37,017 bases of DNA from Planctomycetota bacterium (GTDB lineage Bacteria > Planctomycetota > J058): positions 1-37,017 of the forward strand of contig JAHBXY010000090.1 in the NCBI GenBank assembly GCA_019636275.1, given 5' to 3'. Both the position numbers and the translations under genes were made by a program. This document shows positions 1 to 7,124 of this stretch, one piece after another. How positions within the stretch are numbered: position 1 is the first letter of the stretch; the number at the start of each line of letters is the position of its first letter. Below the pieces are notes generated by a model. The model was not told where the DNA came from. It did no database searches and saw only the letters and a program-made list of their open reading frames with translations.

Positions 1-1
1 G

Positions 2-109
2 TTCCTGGCCGCGCGGGCAGGCGGCGCGGCGCTGGAGGCGGCCATGGATGCCGGCGGGCGGCTCGCCGCGCAGGTGGCCGCCCGGCGAGGGGCCGTCGCG
101 CCCCCCTGA
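2..109 (+). CDS. C-terminal fragment of an unidentified protein (cut by window start)
   Basis: An open frame runs in from the left edge and stops at TGA 107-109. The 35 visible residues are Ala/Gly/Arg-rich, with an ALEAAMDAGGRLAAQVAARR stretch that looks like a terminal amphipathic helix. Such endings occur in ribokinase/PfkB-type sugar kinases, but the fragment is too short to assign. It lies 36 bp upstream of the CvpA-like gene on the same strand. Its existence is inferred from an uninterrupted frame with typical high-GC composition. Confidence 0.45.
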   Translation, partial: FLAARAGGAALEAAMDAGGRLAAQVAARRGAVAPP

Positions 110-128
110 GCGCGCGCGGCGCGGGCTC

Positions 129-137
129 TGCTACGAT
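129..137 (+). promoter_or_regulatory. Extended -10 promoter of the CvpA-like gene
   Basis: TGC followed by TACGAT (132-137) fits an extended -10 element. No clear -35 box is visible. Only 8 nt separate the hexamer from the ATG at 146 and there is no Shine-Dalgarno sequence, so the transcript probably starts at or next to the start codon (leaderless). This is inference from spacing. Confidence 0.45.
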
Positions 138-145
138 CCCGCTGC

Positions 146-1054
146 ATGGCCGACCTCGTCTTCGGCATCGTCGTCTTCTACGCGGTCCTCTTCGGCGCGC
201 GGCGCGGCTTCTACAAGGAGGTCGTGCAGCTCGTCGCCCTGCTCGTCGGGATCTCGGTGGCCCGCACGGCGCGGGTGCCCGCCGGCGCGGCGCTGGCGAG
301 CAAGACGGGCCTGCCGGTCCTCGCGGCCGAGGTGGCGGCCGTCGTCGGCGTGTGGGTGGCCGCGTTCTTCGTCACGGCGCTGGTCGGCCGGCTGCTGCTG
401 AAGAAGCTCCGCGGCAAGGGGCTCGACGACCGCCTCGACGCCGGCGCCGAGGGCCTGGCCGACGCGATCTCCGGCGACACGACCAAGGGGCCGGTGACGC
501 TCCTGACCGACAAGGTCGTGAGCAAGCGCGGGCTGTTCTACTGGTCCGACAAGCTCCTCGGCGCGCTGCTCGGCCTCGTCAAGGGCGCGCTGACCGGCTA
601 CGTCCTCTTCGGCGTGGCGATCTACGCCGACCGGCTGGGCTACGAGTCGCGCTTCGCGAGCTCGGCCGAGGACTCGTACGCCGGCGCGCTGTTCGTCCGC
701 GAGCTCGACCCCGTCCTGCGCCAGTTCGCCGAGTACCAGCTCGCCGTGAAGGTGCGCGACATGCGCGAGATCGCCCGCCTCGTGCACGAGGAGCCGCGCC
801 GCTTCGAGGCCTTCGCCGGCCACCAGGAGCTCGCGGCGCTGGCCCGCGACCCGCGCGTGCAGGCGCTGGCCCGCGAGCCCGACGTCCGCGCCGCCTGGGA
901 CCGGCGCGACCTGCGCGGCCTGCTCCTCGACCCCCGCGTCCACGCCCTCCTGGCCGACCCGGACCTGCGCGAGCGCGTCGCCGCCGTCGACTGGGGCCGC
1001 GTGCGCGAGGCCGTGGCCCGCGGGCCGGTCGCGCCCCCGGCGCCGCCGCGATGA
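146..1054 (+). CDS. CvpA-family inner-membrane protein
   Basis: This 302-residue protein has an N-terminal membrane domain typical of the CvpA (colicin V production) family. The first helix is followed by a GARRGFYKEVVQLVALLVGI segment with the family's small-residue spacing; a second hydrophobic block lies near residues 65-88 and another near 135-160. The C-terminal ~110 residues are soluble, helical and Arg/Asp-rich, with repeated units of the type LxxDPRVxALxxDPDLR that look like short helical repeats. The length exceeds the usual CvpA (~160-200 aa) because of this tail. No catalytic residues are seen, and the family's role (envelope homeostasis, bacteriocin export) is poorly defined. The stop overlaps the next ATG in an ATGA, so it is translationally coupled to the PHP phosphoesterase. 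The ATG at 146 starts directly before the first helix. Confidence 0.8.
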   Translation: MADLVFGIVVFYAVLFGARRGFYKEVVQLVALLVGISVARTARVPAGAALASKTGLPVLAAEVAAVVGVWVAAFFVTALVGRLLLKKLRGKGLDDRLDAGAEGLADAISGDTTKGPVTLLTDKVVSKRGLFYWSDKLLGALLGLVKGALTGYVLFGVAIYADRLGYESRFASSAEDSYAGALFVRELDPVLRQFAEYQLAVKVRDMREIARLVHEEPRRFEAFAGHQELAALARDPRVQALAREPDVRAAWDRRDLRGLLLDPRVHALLADPDLRERVAAVDWGRVREAVARGPVAPPAPPR

Positions 1055-1911
1055 GGCCGGGGACCTGCGACCTGCACCTCCACAGCGTCGTCTCCGACGG
1101 CCTCCTGGCGCCGGCCGACCTCGCCGCGCGCGCGGCGCGCGCCGGGCTGCGCACGCTGGCCCTCACCGACCACGATGCGGTCGACGGCGTGGCCGAGCTG
1201 CAGGCGGCCGCCGCGCAGCGCGTCGAGGGGCAGGACGTGCGGCTCGAGGTCATCCCGGCGATCGAGCTCACCGCCCGCGTGCGCGGCGGCCCGCAGGGCA
1301 GCGTGCACCTGCTCGGCTACGGCCTCGACCTCGCCGCGCCGCGCCTGGCCGCCGCCGCGCGCCACAACCGCCTGGCGAAGCGCGCGCAGATCGAGGCGAT
1401 CCTCCGCCGCCTGGCGAAGGACGAGCAGGTCCACCTGGGCTGGGACGAGGTCGCGCCCGGGCGCGGCGACGACGCCTACGTGGGCCGCAACCAGGTCGCC
1501 GCGGCCCTCGTGCGCCGCGGCCAGGCGAAGACCTACCGCCACGCCTTCCAGCGCTTCCTCGCCGACCGGCGCGTGCCGCCGCCCGCCGTCGTCGACGCGG
1601 CCGAGGCGGTCGCCGCCCTGCGCGAGGCAGGCGCCCTGGTCGTCCTGGCGCACCCCACGCACCACGACCTCGACCACCACCTGCGCCCGCTCCTCGACCT
1701 GGGGCTCGACGGGGTCGAGGCCTACCGGCCGCACGCGCACGGCGGCCTGCTCGAGCGGATCGAGCGCGCCGCGCGCGACCACGGCCTGTTCGTCACCGGC
1801 GGCTCCGACTGGCACGGCCACCACCCCGACCCGCCCCTGGGGTCGTGGCGGCTCGAGCCGGGCCGGGTCGACGCCTTCCTGGCGGCGATCCGGGGCCGGG
1901 CCCCCGGCTGA
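1051..1911 (+). CDS. PHP-domain metal-dependent phosphoesterase
   Basis: A 286-residue PHP-superfamily phosphoesterase. Metal-ligand motifs are all present: D-L-H-L-H-S at residues 7-12 (H9, H11), D16, T-D-H-D at 39-42, E72 in the PAIELT motif, H86, H201 in AHPTHH, and G-S-D-W-H-G at 251-256. The order and spacing match the stand-alone trinuclear PHP enzymes (YciV/RNase AM group) that hydrolyse 3',5'-bisphosphonucleotides or trim RNA 5' ends. The helical insert at about residues 95-180 is typical of this subgroup. It is predicted cytoplasmic, with no signal peptide. The ATG lies inside the stop of the CvpA-like gene, so the two are co-translated. Substrate choice (pAp versus short RNA) cannot be read from the sequence. 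Confidence 0.88.
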   Translation: MRPGTCDLHLHSVVSDGLLAPADLAARAARAGLRTLALTDHDAVDGVAELQAAAAQRVEGQDVRLEVIPAIELTARVRGGPQGSVHLLGYGLDLAAPRLAAAARHNRLAKRAQIEAILRRLAKDEQVHLGWDEVAPGRGDDAYVGRNQVAAALVRRGQAKTYRHAFQRFLADRRVPPPAVVDAAEAVAALREAGALVVLAHPTHHDLDHHLRPLLDLGLDGVEAYRPHAHGGLLERIERAARDHGLFVTGGSDWHGHHPDPPLGSWRLEPGRVDAFLAAIRGRAPG

Positions 1912-1916
1912 CCGGC

Positions 1917-1946
1917 TTGCTGCGCCCCGACGCGGTCCGCTATGAT
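1917..1946 (+). promoter_or_regulatory. Sigma70-type promoter of the small lipoprotein
   Basis: TTGCTG (1917-1922) and TATGAT (1941-1946) are separated by 18 bp, a good vegetative promoter, starting 5 bp after the PHP gene stops. It leaves a leader of roughly 50 nt before the ATG at 2007, which has a GGAGG Shine-Dalgarno at 1998-2002. Confidence 0.65.
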
Positions 1947-2006
1947 CGCGCCCCGTCGGTGTCCCGCCGACCGGCCGCGCGCGACGGCCGTCCGCCTGGA
2001 GGCTCC

Positions 2007-2447
2007 ATGCTCCGCGTCTCCACCCTCCTCGCCCTGGGCGCCTCGGCCCTCCTCGCCGGCTGCATGGGCTCGCCCGAGCCCTACCGCCCCTACCACAGCG
2101 GCGGGCGCGAGGCGCGGCCCGACCCCGCCAAGCGGGCGGCCGAGGAGGCGGAGCTGCGCCTCGAGACCGAGCTCCCGGTCGAGATCGCCCGCAACGAGGC
2201 GGAGCTGGAGCGCGGCCGCAAGACGATCCGCCGCATCCTCGGCGAGATCCCTCGCAACCCCTGGACCTCCTACGCGCGCAACATGGTCAAGGTCCTCGAC
2301 AAGAACAAGGGCCTGGAGCACGCCGGCCCATACCTGCCGCCCGGGCCCCCCGAGCGCCGGGCGCTCTCGCTCGGCACGTTCCGCCCGCCCGAGGCCGGCA
2401 AGAAGGCCGCCGCGGACGCCGACGACGACGGCGATTACGACGACTAG
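2007..2447 (+). CDS. Small lipoprotein of unknown function
   Basis: A 146-residue exported lipoprotein. A short signal peptide ends in LLAGC with the lipidated Cys at residue 19. The mature part begins with a Ser/Pro/Tyr/His-rich linker, followed by a charged amphipathic helical region (about 40-95, rich in E, R, A) and a Pro/Gly-rich stretch. The C-terminus ends in an acidic run (ADADDDGDYDD). The GGAGG 5 nt upstream of the ATG decides this start over longer in-frame alternatives. It has its own promoter and faces hisIE. I do not recognise the family; the helical core suggests an envelope structural or adaptor role, which is only inference. Confidence 0.75.
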   Translation: MLRVSTLLALGASALLAGCMGSPEPYRPYHSGGREARPDPAKRAAEEAELRLETELPVEIARNEAELERGRKTIRRILGEIPRNPWTSYARNMVKVLDKNKGLEHAGPYLPPGPPERRALSLGTFRPPEAGKKAAADADDDGDYDD

Positions 2448-2468
2448 CGGCCCGGCCGGAGACCTCGT

Positions 2469-2498
2469 CGCCAGCCAGGCGCTCGCAGGGTGCTGGCG
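2469..2498. terminator. Possible bidirectional hairpin between convergent genes
   Basis: CGCCAGC at 2469-2475 pairs with GCTGGCG at 2492-2498 around a 16-nt loop, in the 60-bp gap between the lipoprotein gene (+) and hisIE (-). There is no T-run on either side, so termination is only suggested by position. Confidence 0.3.
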
Positions 2499-2507
2499 CC
2501 CGGCCCG

Positions 2508-3200
2508 CTACCCCTCGCGCTGCGCGCCGCCCTCCGGTCGGCGCCGGGCGGCGAGCTGCGCCGCGACGCGCGCGGGGTCGAGGCCGCGCGCGTGGAGGAG
2601 CACGCCGAGGTGGTAGAGCAGGTCGGCCACCTCGCCCGCCAGCGCGTCGTCGTCGGGCTCCTTGGCCGCGACGACCACCTCCGTGGCCTCCTCGCCCACC
2701 TTCTTCAGCACCTTGTTCAGGCCCGCCCGGAACAGGTAGGTCGTGTAGGAGCCCTCGGGCAAGGCCGCCTTGCGCGCGGCGATCGTCGCCAGGAGGGCGT
2801 CGAGCGCCGCGCCGAGCGACTCGTCGCCGCGCCCGGCGGGCGCGCCCTCGATCGACTGGTGGAAGCACGTGCGCGCGCCGGTGTGGCAGGCGGGGCCGGT
2901 CGGCGTCACCCGCACGACGAGCGCGTCGGCGTCGCAGTCGGCGACGAGGCCGTCCACGCGCTGCACGTGCCCCGACGTCTCGCCCTTGTGCCAGAGCGCC
3001 TGCCGCGAGCGGCTCCAGAACCAGGTCTCGCCCGTCTCCAGCGTGCGCGCGAGGCTGTCGCGGTTCATGTAGGCGAGCGTGAGGACCTCGCCCGTGCGCG
3101 CGTCCTGCACGACCGCGGGCACGAGGCCGCGCTCGTCCCAGGCCAGGGCCTCGGGCGCCAGGCGCGCCTCGGGGGCGGAGTCGAACGGGGGCGTGATCAT
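2508..3200 (-). CDS. hisIE: Bifunctional phosphoribosyl-AMP cyclohydrolase / phosphoribosyl-ATP pyrophosphatase
   Basis: This 230-residue fused HisI-HisE enzyme catalyses steps 2 and 3 of histidine biosynthesis (PR-ATP to PR-AMP, then ring opening) in the cytoplasm. HisI (about 20-115) shows LAYMN, FWSRSR, WHKGETSGH, the DCDADAL metal loop (C89) and GPACHTGARTCF (C105, C112), which supplies the zinc ligands. HisE (about 125-210) shows SYTTYLF, KVLKKVGEEATEVVVAAK and EVADLLYHLGVLL, the MazG-like helices that bind magnesium and pyrophosphate. The C-terminus is a short Arg/Gly tail. The gene is alone: no other his gene is in the window, although hisI(E) often follows hisF. The start lies in a G-run with no good Shine-Dalgarno; upstream TAGGTT at about 3209-3214 could be its -10. 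Confidence 0.95.
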   Translation of the reverse strand: MITPPFDSAPEARLAPEALAWDERGLVPAVVQDARTGEVLTLAYMNRDSLARTLETGETWFWSRSRQALWHKGETSGHVQRVDGLVADCDADALVVRVTPTGPACHTGARTCFHQSIEGAPAGRGDESLGAALDALLATIAARKAALPEGSYTTYLFRAGLNKVLKKVGEEATEVVVAAKEPDDDALAGEVADLLYHLGVLLHARGLDPARVAAQLAARRRPEGGAQREG

Positions 3201-3219
3201 CCCCCGGAACCTACCACGC

Positions 3220-4173
3220 TCAACGCGCCGGGCCGAGCGCGCCGCTGAGGCCGGGCGTGGCAGGCGCCGGCGGCAGCTTCAGCCGCTGGCCGACGCGGAT
3301 CAGGTTCGGGTTCGTGATCCCGTTCAGCGCGACCAGGCGCGAGACCGTCGTCCCGTAGCGCTGGGCGATCCGGCCCAGCGTCTCGCCCCGCTGCACGACG
3401 TGGACGCGCTCGTCATCGACCGGCGCGGGCGCGGGCGCCGGCGCGGGCTCGGGCGACGCGGGCGGCGGCGGCGCGGCCGGCGCGGCGGCGAGGACGCGGG
3501 CGATCTCGGCCCCGAAGATGCGGTAGCCCTCGTTGGTCATGTGGATCCCGTCGCTCGAGATCCCCGGGCGCGGGCGCAGGCCGTCGGGCCCGACGGTCAG
3601 CGCGTGCAGGTCGATCAGCGGCAGGCCGCGCGCCTGCGCCAGGGCGCGGATCCGCTCGTTGAGGCGCACGAGGTGCGGCGCCAGCGCCCCGTAGGTGCTG
3701 CCCTCGGTCGGCTGGCAGGTGACCAGCACGACCACGGCGTCGGGCAGCCGGCGCTGGATCTCGGTGACCACCTCCTCGTAGATCCGCGCCGTCGACTCGA
3801 CCCCCGACCCGTCCCGGTAGACGCTGTTGTGGCCGTTGAGGAGGAACACGTAGCCCGGCTTGCAGTCGAAGACCGAGCTCTGCAGCCGGTTCTTGATCCC
3901 CGTGCGCCCGTGCCCGATCCCGTCGCCCGAGATCCCGCGGTTGAGGTAGTGGTGCCCCGCCGGCAGGTAGTTGCTGACGCGGCTCGAGTAGCGCCACCCC
4001 TCCATCGACGACGACCCGAGGAGGACCACCGTCCGGGCGTCCGCCGGCAGCCGGGCGTTCTCCCGCTCGAACTCGCTCACCCGCGTGCGCCAGCGCTCCT
4101 CGAACGTGGGCTGCGCGGCGGCGGGGGTGACCAGGACGAGCAGGGCCAGGAGGGGGGCGGCGTGGCGGATCAT
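3220..4173 (-). CDS. Secreted SGNH/GDSL hydrolase with C-terminal LysM domain
   Basis: A 317-residue exported protein. A signal peptide covers residues 1-20 (AAA-Q cleavage likely). The SGNH fold shows block I GSSSMEGW (nucleophile S55), block II RGISGDGIG and block V SSDGIHMTNEGY with the D208/H211 pair. Block III is NGHNS at 113-117, where the family usually has GxND. A Pro/Ala linker (about 231-252) leads to one LysM domain (257-301) that should bind peptidoglycan. The enzyme is probably an esterase acting on acylated envelope or extracellular polysaccharide. The ATG at 4173 gives a clean signal peptide; a GTG at 4206 would add 11 polar residues and is less likely. It follows the GATase1-like gene on the same strand after 106 bp. 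Confidence 0.85.
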   Translation of the reverse strand: MIRHAAPLLALLVLVTPAAAQPTFEERWRTRVSEFERENARLPADARTVVLLGSSSMEGWRYSSRVSNYLPAGHHYLNRGISGDGIGHGRTGIKNRLQSSVFDCKPGYVFLLNGHNSVYRDGSGVESTARIYEEVVTEIQRRLPDAVVVLVTCQPTEGSTYGALAPHLVRLNERIRALAQARGLPLIDLHALTVGPDGLRPRPGISSDGIHMTNEGYRIFGAEIARVLAAAPAAPPPPASPEPAPAPAPAPVDDERVHVVQRGETLGRIAQRYGTTVSRLVALNGITNPNLIRVGQRLKLPPAPATPGLSGALGPAR

Positions 4174-4279
4174 GGCCGGCCAACCGCACGAAGGGTGCCA
4201 GGCCACAAGTCCAGACCCCGCAAAGAGTGAGCGCGTCGGTTGCCTTTCATCGCGCGACGCAAGCGGCGAAACCGGGGGG

Positions 4280-5866
4280 TCAGCGCCGGGCGGCGAAGCG
4301 CTCCTGCGCCTCGAGGAGGAAGTTCACCAGCAGGTTCTGCAGGGTGAACTCGTCCGACTGGCTCTGCTGCTTGCCGAAGTGGCTGAGCACGTGCAGCACG
4401 AGCCCGGGCCGCGGGGCGGCCGGCTCCTCGCGCCGGCGCGCGCCGCCGGTCCGCGGCCGGCGCGCGGCCCCGTCGTCGGTGGTCGTCGTCGATGCGCCCG
4501 GGGAGAAGCACACCGCCACGGCGGCGCCCTTGCCGTCGGTCCGGGCCCGAAGCTCCTCGCTGGCCAGGAGCACCTGCACGCGCGCCGCGTCCTTGACGAC
4601 GATCGACGGGCTCAGGTCGTCGATCTTCCAGCGCGACGAGCGGCGCGCGGTCATGGACCCCCCGTCCGCCGCGTGGACGAGCACGCCGCGCAGGAGCGAC
4701 GGGTCCGCCTGGCCGCGGACCGGCGCGTAGTCGACGTCGCCGCCGGGGAGGTCGGCCCCCGGCACGACGTAGTCGCTCCACGCCTTGCCGGTCAGCTCCC
4801 GCAGCCCGTAGTCCTCCGTGAACACGCAGCCGCCCTGGTCGACGAACGCCTTGATCCGGTCGATCGCCGCCTGGTCCAGCGCGTCGGGCGTGAGCTCGTG
4901 CGTGTCGCAGCCCGTGCACACGGGCAGGCGGCTCTTCGGGTCCTGGCCGGGCTTGCACGTCCGGCAGCGGCACACCGTCCCGAAGAAGCTGCAGTTCATG
5001 ATCAGCGCCGCCACGCCGTCGAGCGCCGCCGGGTCGGCGTTGAACGCGGTCTTGAGCAGCACCTCGTGCCGCACGCCCAGCCGCTCGAGGACCTTCTCGA
5101 TCTCGTCGAAGTTGCGCACCGACCCGCGCAGCACCAGGACCTTGCCCCCGCGCCGCGACATCGACGCCAGGCCGCCGCCGCGGGCGCGGTCGAGCTGGTC
5201 CTTCACCGTGCCCGTGCTCCCGGCCTCGGGGCGGCGCCCGAAGGCCGTCTCCCGATGCTGCGCCCACCAGCCCTCCCAGTTGAGCCGGTCGCCCATGTCC
5301 TCGCCGAAGAGCGCGGTCAAGGTCGTGCGCACCCGGCGCTCGAGCGCCGAGCCGCTGCCGTCCTCGCGCTTGAGCACCTCGAGCAGCAGGTCGACCGCCT
5401 CGGGCCGCTCCAGCTCGCCCAGCCGGTCGACCGCCAGCGCCTGCAAGGCGCCCGAGCGCGGGCGGAGCAGCCGCCGGTGGAGCTCGATCACCTCGGCCGA
5501 GCGGTTGCCCTGCAGCGCCAGCATGACGTCGCGCGCCAGCGGCGCGTCGCTCGACGCGAGGAGGAAGTCGCCGAGCGCGTCCAGCCCGCCGCGGTCGGTG
5601 ACCGAGGCCACGCCCCCGACGACCTGCCAGTAGAGCGGCTCACGCTGGGCGGGGAACGCGGCCGCCAGCTCCAGGAGCGCCCGGACCGGCGGCTTGCCCC
5701 CTTCGGCCAGCGCCGCCCGCAGGGCGCGGTCGAGCGCGTCCCCGTCGTTGGCCTGCGCCGCGGCCCGCGCCTGCTCGAGGGCCCGCTTCAGGTCGGCCGC
5801 CCCGCCGAAGGCGGTCGAGGCGAGGACCAGGACGACCGGGGCGGCCAGCAACAGACGTCGGCGCAT
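4280..5866 (-). CDS. Secreted HEAT-repeat protein with GATase1/DUF4159-like domain and Cys cluster
   Basis: A 528-residue protein with a signal peptide (1-22). Residues 25-200 are short helical repeats of HEAT type ('LxALAVDRLGELERPEAVDLLLEVL'). From about 240 to the end the pattern (GKVLVLRG, ALIMNCSFFG, ELTPDALDQAAIDRIKAFVDQGG, FTEDYG) resembles the glutamine-amidotransferase-like DUF4159 fold, used in these lineages as a sensor or binding module. An insert carries C292, C299, C301, C304, C317 and C320, a probable metal-binding or disulfide cluster that I do not associate with DUF4159. A basic low-complexity stretch of Arg, Pro and Thr occurs near 465-490. No amidase Cys-His-Glu triad can be assigned with confidence. 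The promoter abuts the start; the SGNH hydrolase follows on the same strand. Confidence 0.7.
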   Translation of the reverse strand: MRRRLLLAAPVVLVLASTAFGGAADLKRALEQARAAAQANDGDALDRALRAALAEGGKPPVRALLELAAAFPAQREPLYWQVVGGVASVTDRGGLDALGDFLLASSDAPLARDVMLALQGNRSAEVIELHRRLLRPRSGALQALAVDRLGELERPEAVDLLLEVLKREDGSGSALERRVRTTLTALFGEDMGDRLNWEGWWAQHRETAFGRRPEAGSTGTVKDQLDRARGGGLASMSRRGGKVLVLRGSVRNFDEIEKVLERLGVRHEVLLKTAFNADPAALDGVAALIMNCSFFGTVCRCRTCKPGQDPKSRLPVCTGCDTHELTPDALDQAAIDRIKAFVDQGGCVFTEDYGLRELTGKAWSDYVVPGADLPGGDVDYAPVRGQADPSLLRGVLVHAADGGSMTARRSSRWKIDDLSPSIVVKDAARVQVLLASEELRARTDGKGAAVAVCFSPGASTTTTDDGAARRPRTGGARRREEPAAPRPGLVLHVLSHFGKQQSQSDEFTLQNLLVNFLLEAQERFAARR

Positions 5867-5872
5867 GCCGGG

Positions 5873-5878
5873 ATCCTA
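5873..5878 (-). promoter_or_regulatory. -10 box (TAGGAT) of the GATase1-like gene
   Basis: On the minus strand TAGGAT ends 6 nt before the ATG at 5866, with no Shine-Dalgarno between. This points to a leaderless transcript. The same hexamer occurs before the lipoprotein gene at 36451. Confidence 0.45.
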
Positions 5879-6089
5879 GAGGCCTGGCCCGGCACGCGCC
5901 AACCGCCTCGTGGCCGCCCCGAGGGCCTGCCCGTTTCTTGCCGACCCTGTAAACCCCCTGCGCCCGACCTCTCCCGGCGCCGAGCGACGGCCCGCGTCAC
6001 CTGCTGACCTTCCGCGTCAGGCGGCGCCTGGCACTCGTTGTGTTGTGGGGAGCCCTGCGAGCGCCTTCCCCCTCCTGGAGATATCCACC

Positions 6090-7121
6090 ATGTCGCACAT
6101 CCGCTTCGGCGACTCCTCCGTCGTCGCCACCAGCGTCGATGAGGAGTACCGCCTGTTCGAGGACCTCGAGCGCTCGCGCCGGGCCCTGCGGGCCACGATC
6201 GCGGAGGCGGCCTGCGACCCGACGCGCCACGTGGGCCGCTTCGTCCTCGTGCAGCGCGTCGAGCGCAACGCCGCGGGCGAGCTGCACCAGGCCTGGGACG
6301 ACGAGGCGCAGCGCTTCGTGGCCGTGCGCACGGTCGACGGCGTGGGCGCGCTGACGCGCGACGCGCAGCGCGCGCTGGAGACGGCCACCCTCCTCCGCCA
6401 CCCTGGGATCCTCGCCCCGCTGCCCGGAGGCTTCGGCGTGGCGCCGGACGGCCGCCTGTTCGTGGCCATGGAGATCGCCCCGGGGCGCACGCTCGAGCCG
6501 CGCCGCGGCGAGTCGGCCCGCCGCGAGCCGCGCCAGGCGGCGACGATCGTCCTCGACCTCGCCCGCGCCCTCGGCTACGCGCAGGGGCTCGGGCTGGTCC
6601 ACGGCGCCCTGCACCCCGCGAGCGTGATCGTGAACAGCCACGGGCAGGCGCGCCTGATCGACTGGGGCGTCGCCGAGGCCGAGGCGGGGAGCCCCACGCG
6701 CCGCAGCCACCTGCAGGCGCGGCTCGAGCGCCGCGGCTGCGCCGCCCCGGAGCTGACCGAGGGAGAGGCCGGCGACCCGCTCACCGACGTCTACGGCCTG
6801 GGCGCGCTGCTCCTGCTGCTCGCCGGCGGCAAGACCCCGGCGCAGCTCACGCCCGAGGCCGAGGACCCCGACCCCTGCCTGCCGCCGACGCTCGAGCCGG
6901 TCGTGCGCCGCTGCCTCGAGGCCGACCCGACCCGGCGCTACCCGTCGCCCGTGATCCTCGCCCGCGACCTCGAGCGCTGGCTCAACGGCGAGCGGCCCGC
7001 TGCCACGACGCCGCTCGGCGTGCGCCTGGGGCGCCTGACGCGGCGCGTGCACCGGGCGTTCGTCGAGGTGTGCGCGTCGACGCGGATCGCCGCGACCGCG
7101 GCGGCCTCGCAGCGGACGTAG
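6090..7121 (+). CDS. Protein-kinase-fold protein with degenerate catalytic residues (likely pseudokinase)
   Basis: A 343-residue protein with an N-terminal ~48-residue extension and a Ser/Thr kinase (PknB/Hanks-type) fold from about 50 to 300. Alignable landmarks are the beta-3 segment FVAVRTV, an alpha-C helix (E97), GLVHGALHPASVIV for the catalytic loop, LIDWGVAE for DFG, CAAPELT for APE, and LTDVYGLGALL. Key residues are changed: the glycine loop has no GxGxxG, the beta-3 Lys is Arg (R80), HRD is H171-G-A (catalytic Asp lost), the following Lys is His and the metal-binding Asn is Ser (S178). Only the DFG Asp (D191) remains. It probably binds partners rather than phosphorylating them. No membrane helix is present. 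The start is set by the GGAG at 6077-6080, 9 nt before the ATG. It converges with the RING-propeller operon, stop to stop, with 3 bp between. Confidence 0.82.
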   Translation: MSHIRFGDSSVVATSVDEEYRLFEDLERSRRALRATIAEAACDPTRHVGRFVLVQRVERNAAGELHQAWDDEAQRFVAVRTVDGVGALTRDAQRALETATLLRHPGILAPLPGGFGVAPDGRLFVAMEIAPGRTLEPRRGESARREPRQAATIVLDLARALGYAQGLGLVHGALHPASVIVNSHGQARLIDWGVAEAEAGSPTRRSHLQARLERRGCAAPELTEGEAGDPLTDVYGLGALLLLLAGGKTPAQLTPEAEDPDPCLPPTLEPVVRRCLEADPTRRYPSPVILARDLERWLNGERPAATTPLGVRLGRLTRRVHRAFVEVCASTRIAATAAASQRT

Positions 7122-7124
7122 CCA

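Noticed and set aside
6090..7121. Annotation as an active Ser/Thr kinase
   Set aside because: The beta-3 Lys, HRD Asp and catalytic-loop Asn are all replaced, so activity should not be assumed.
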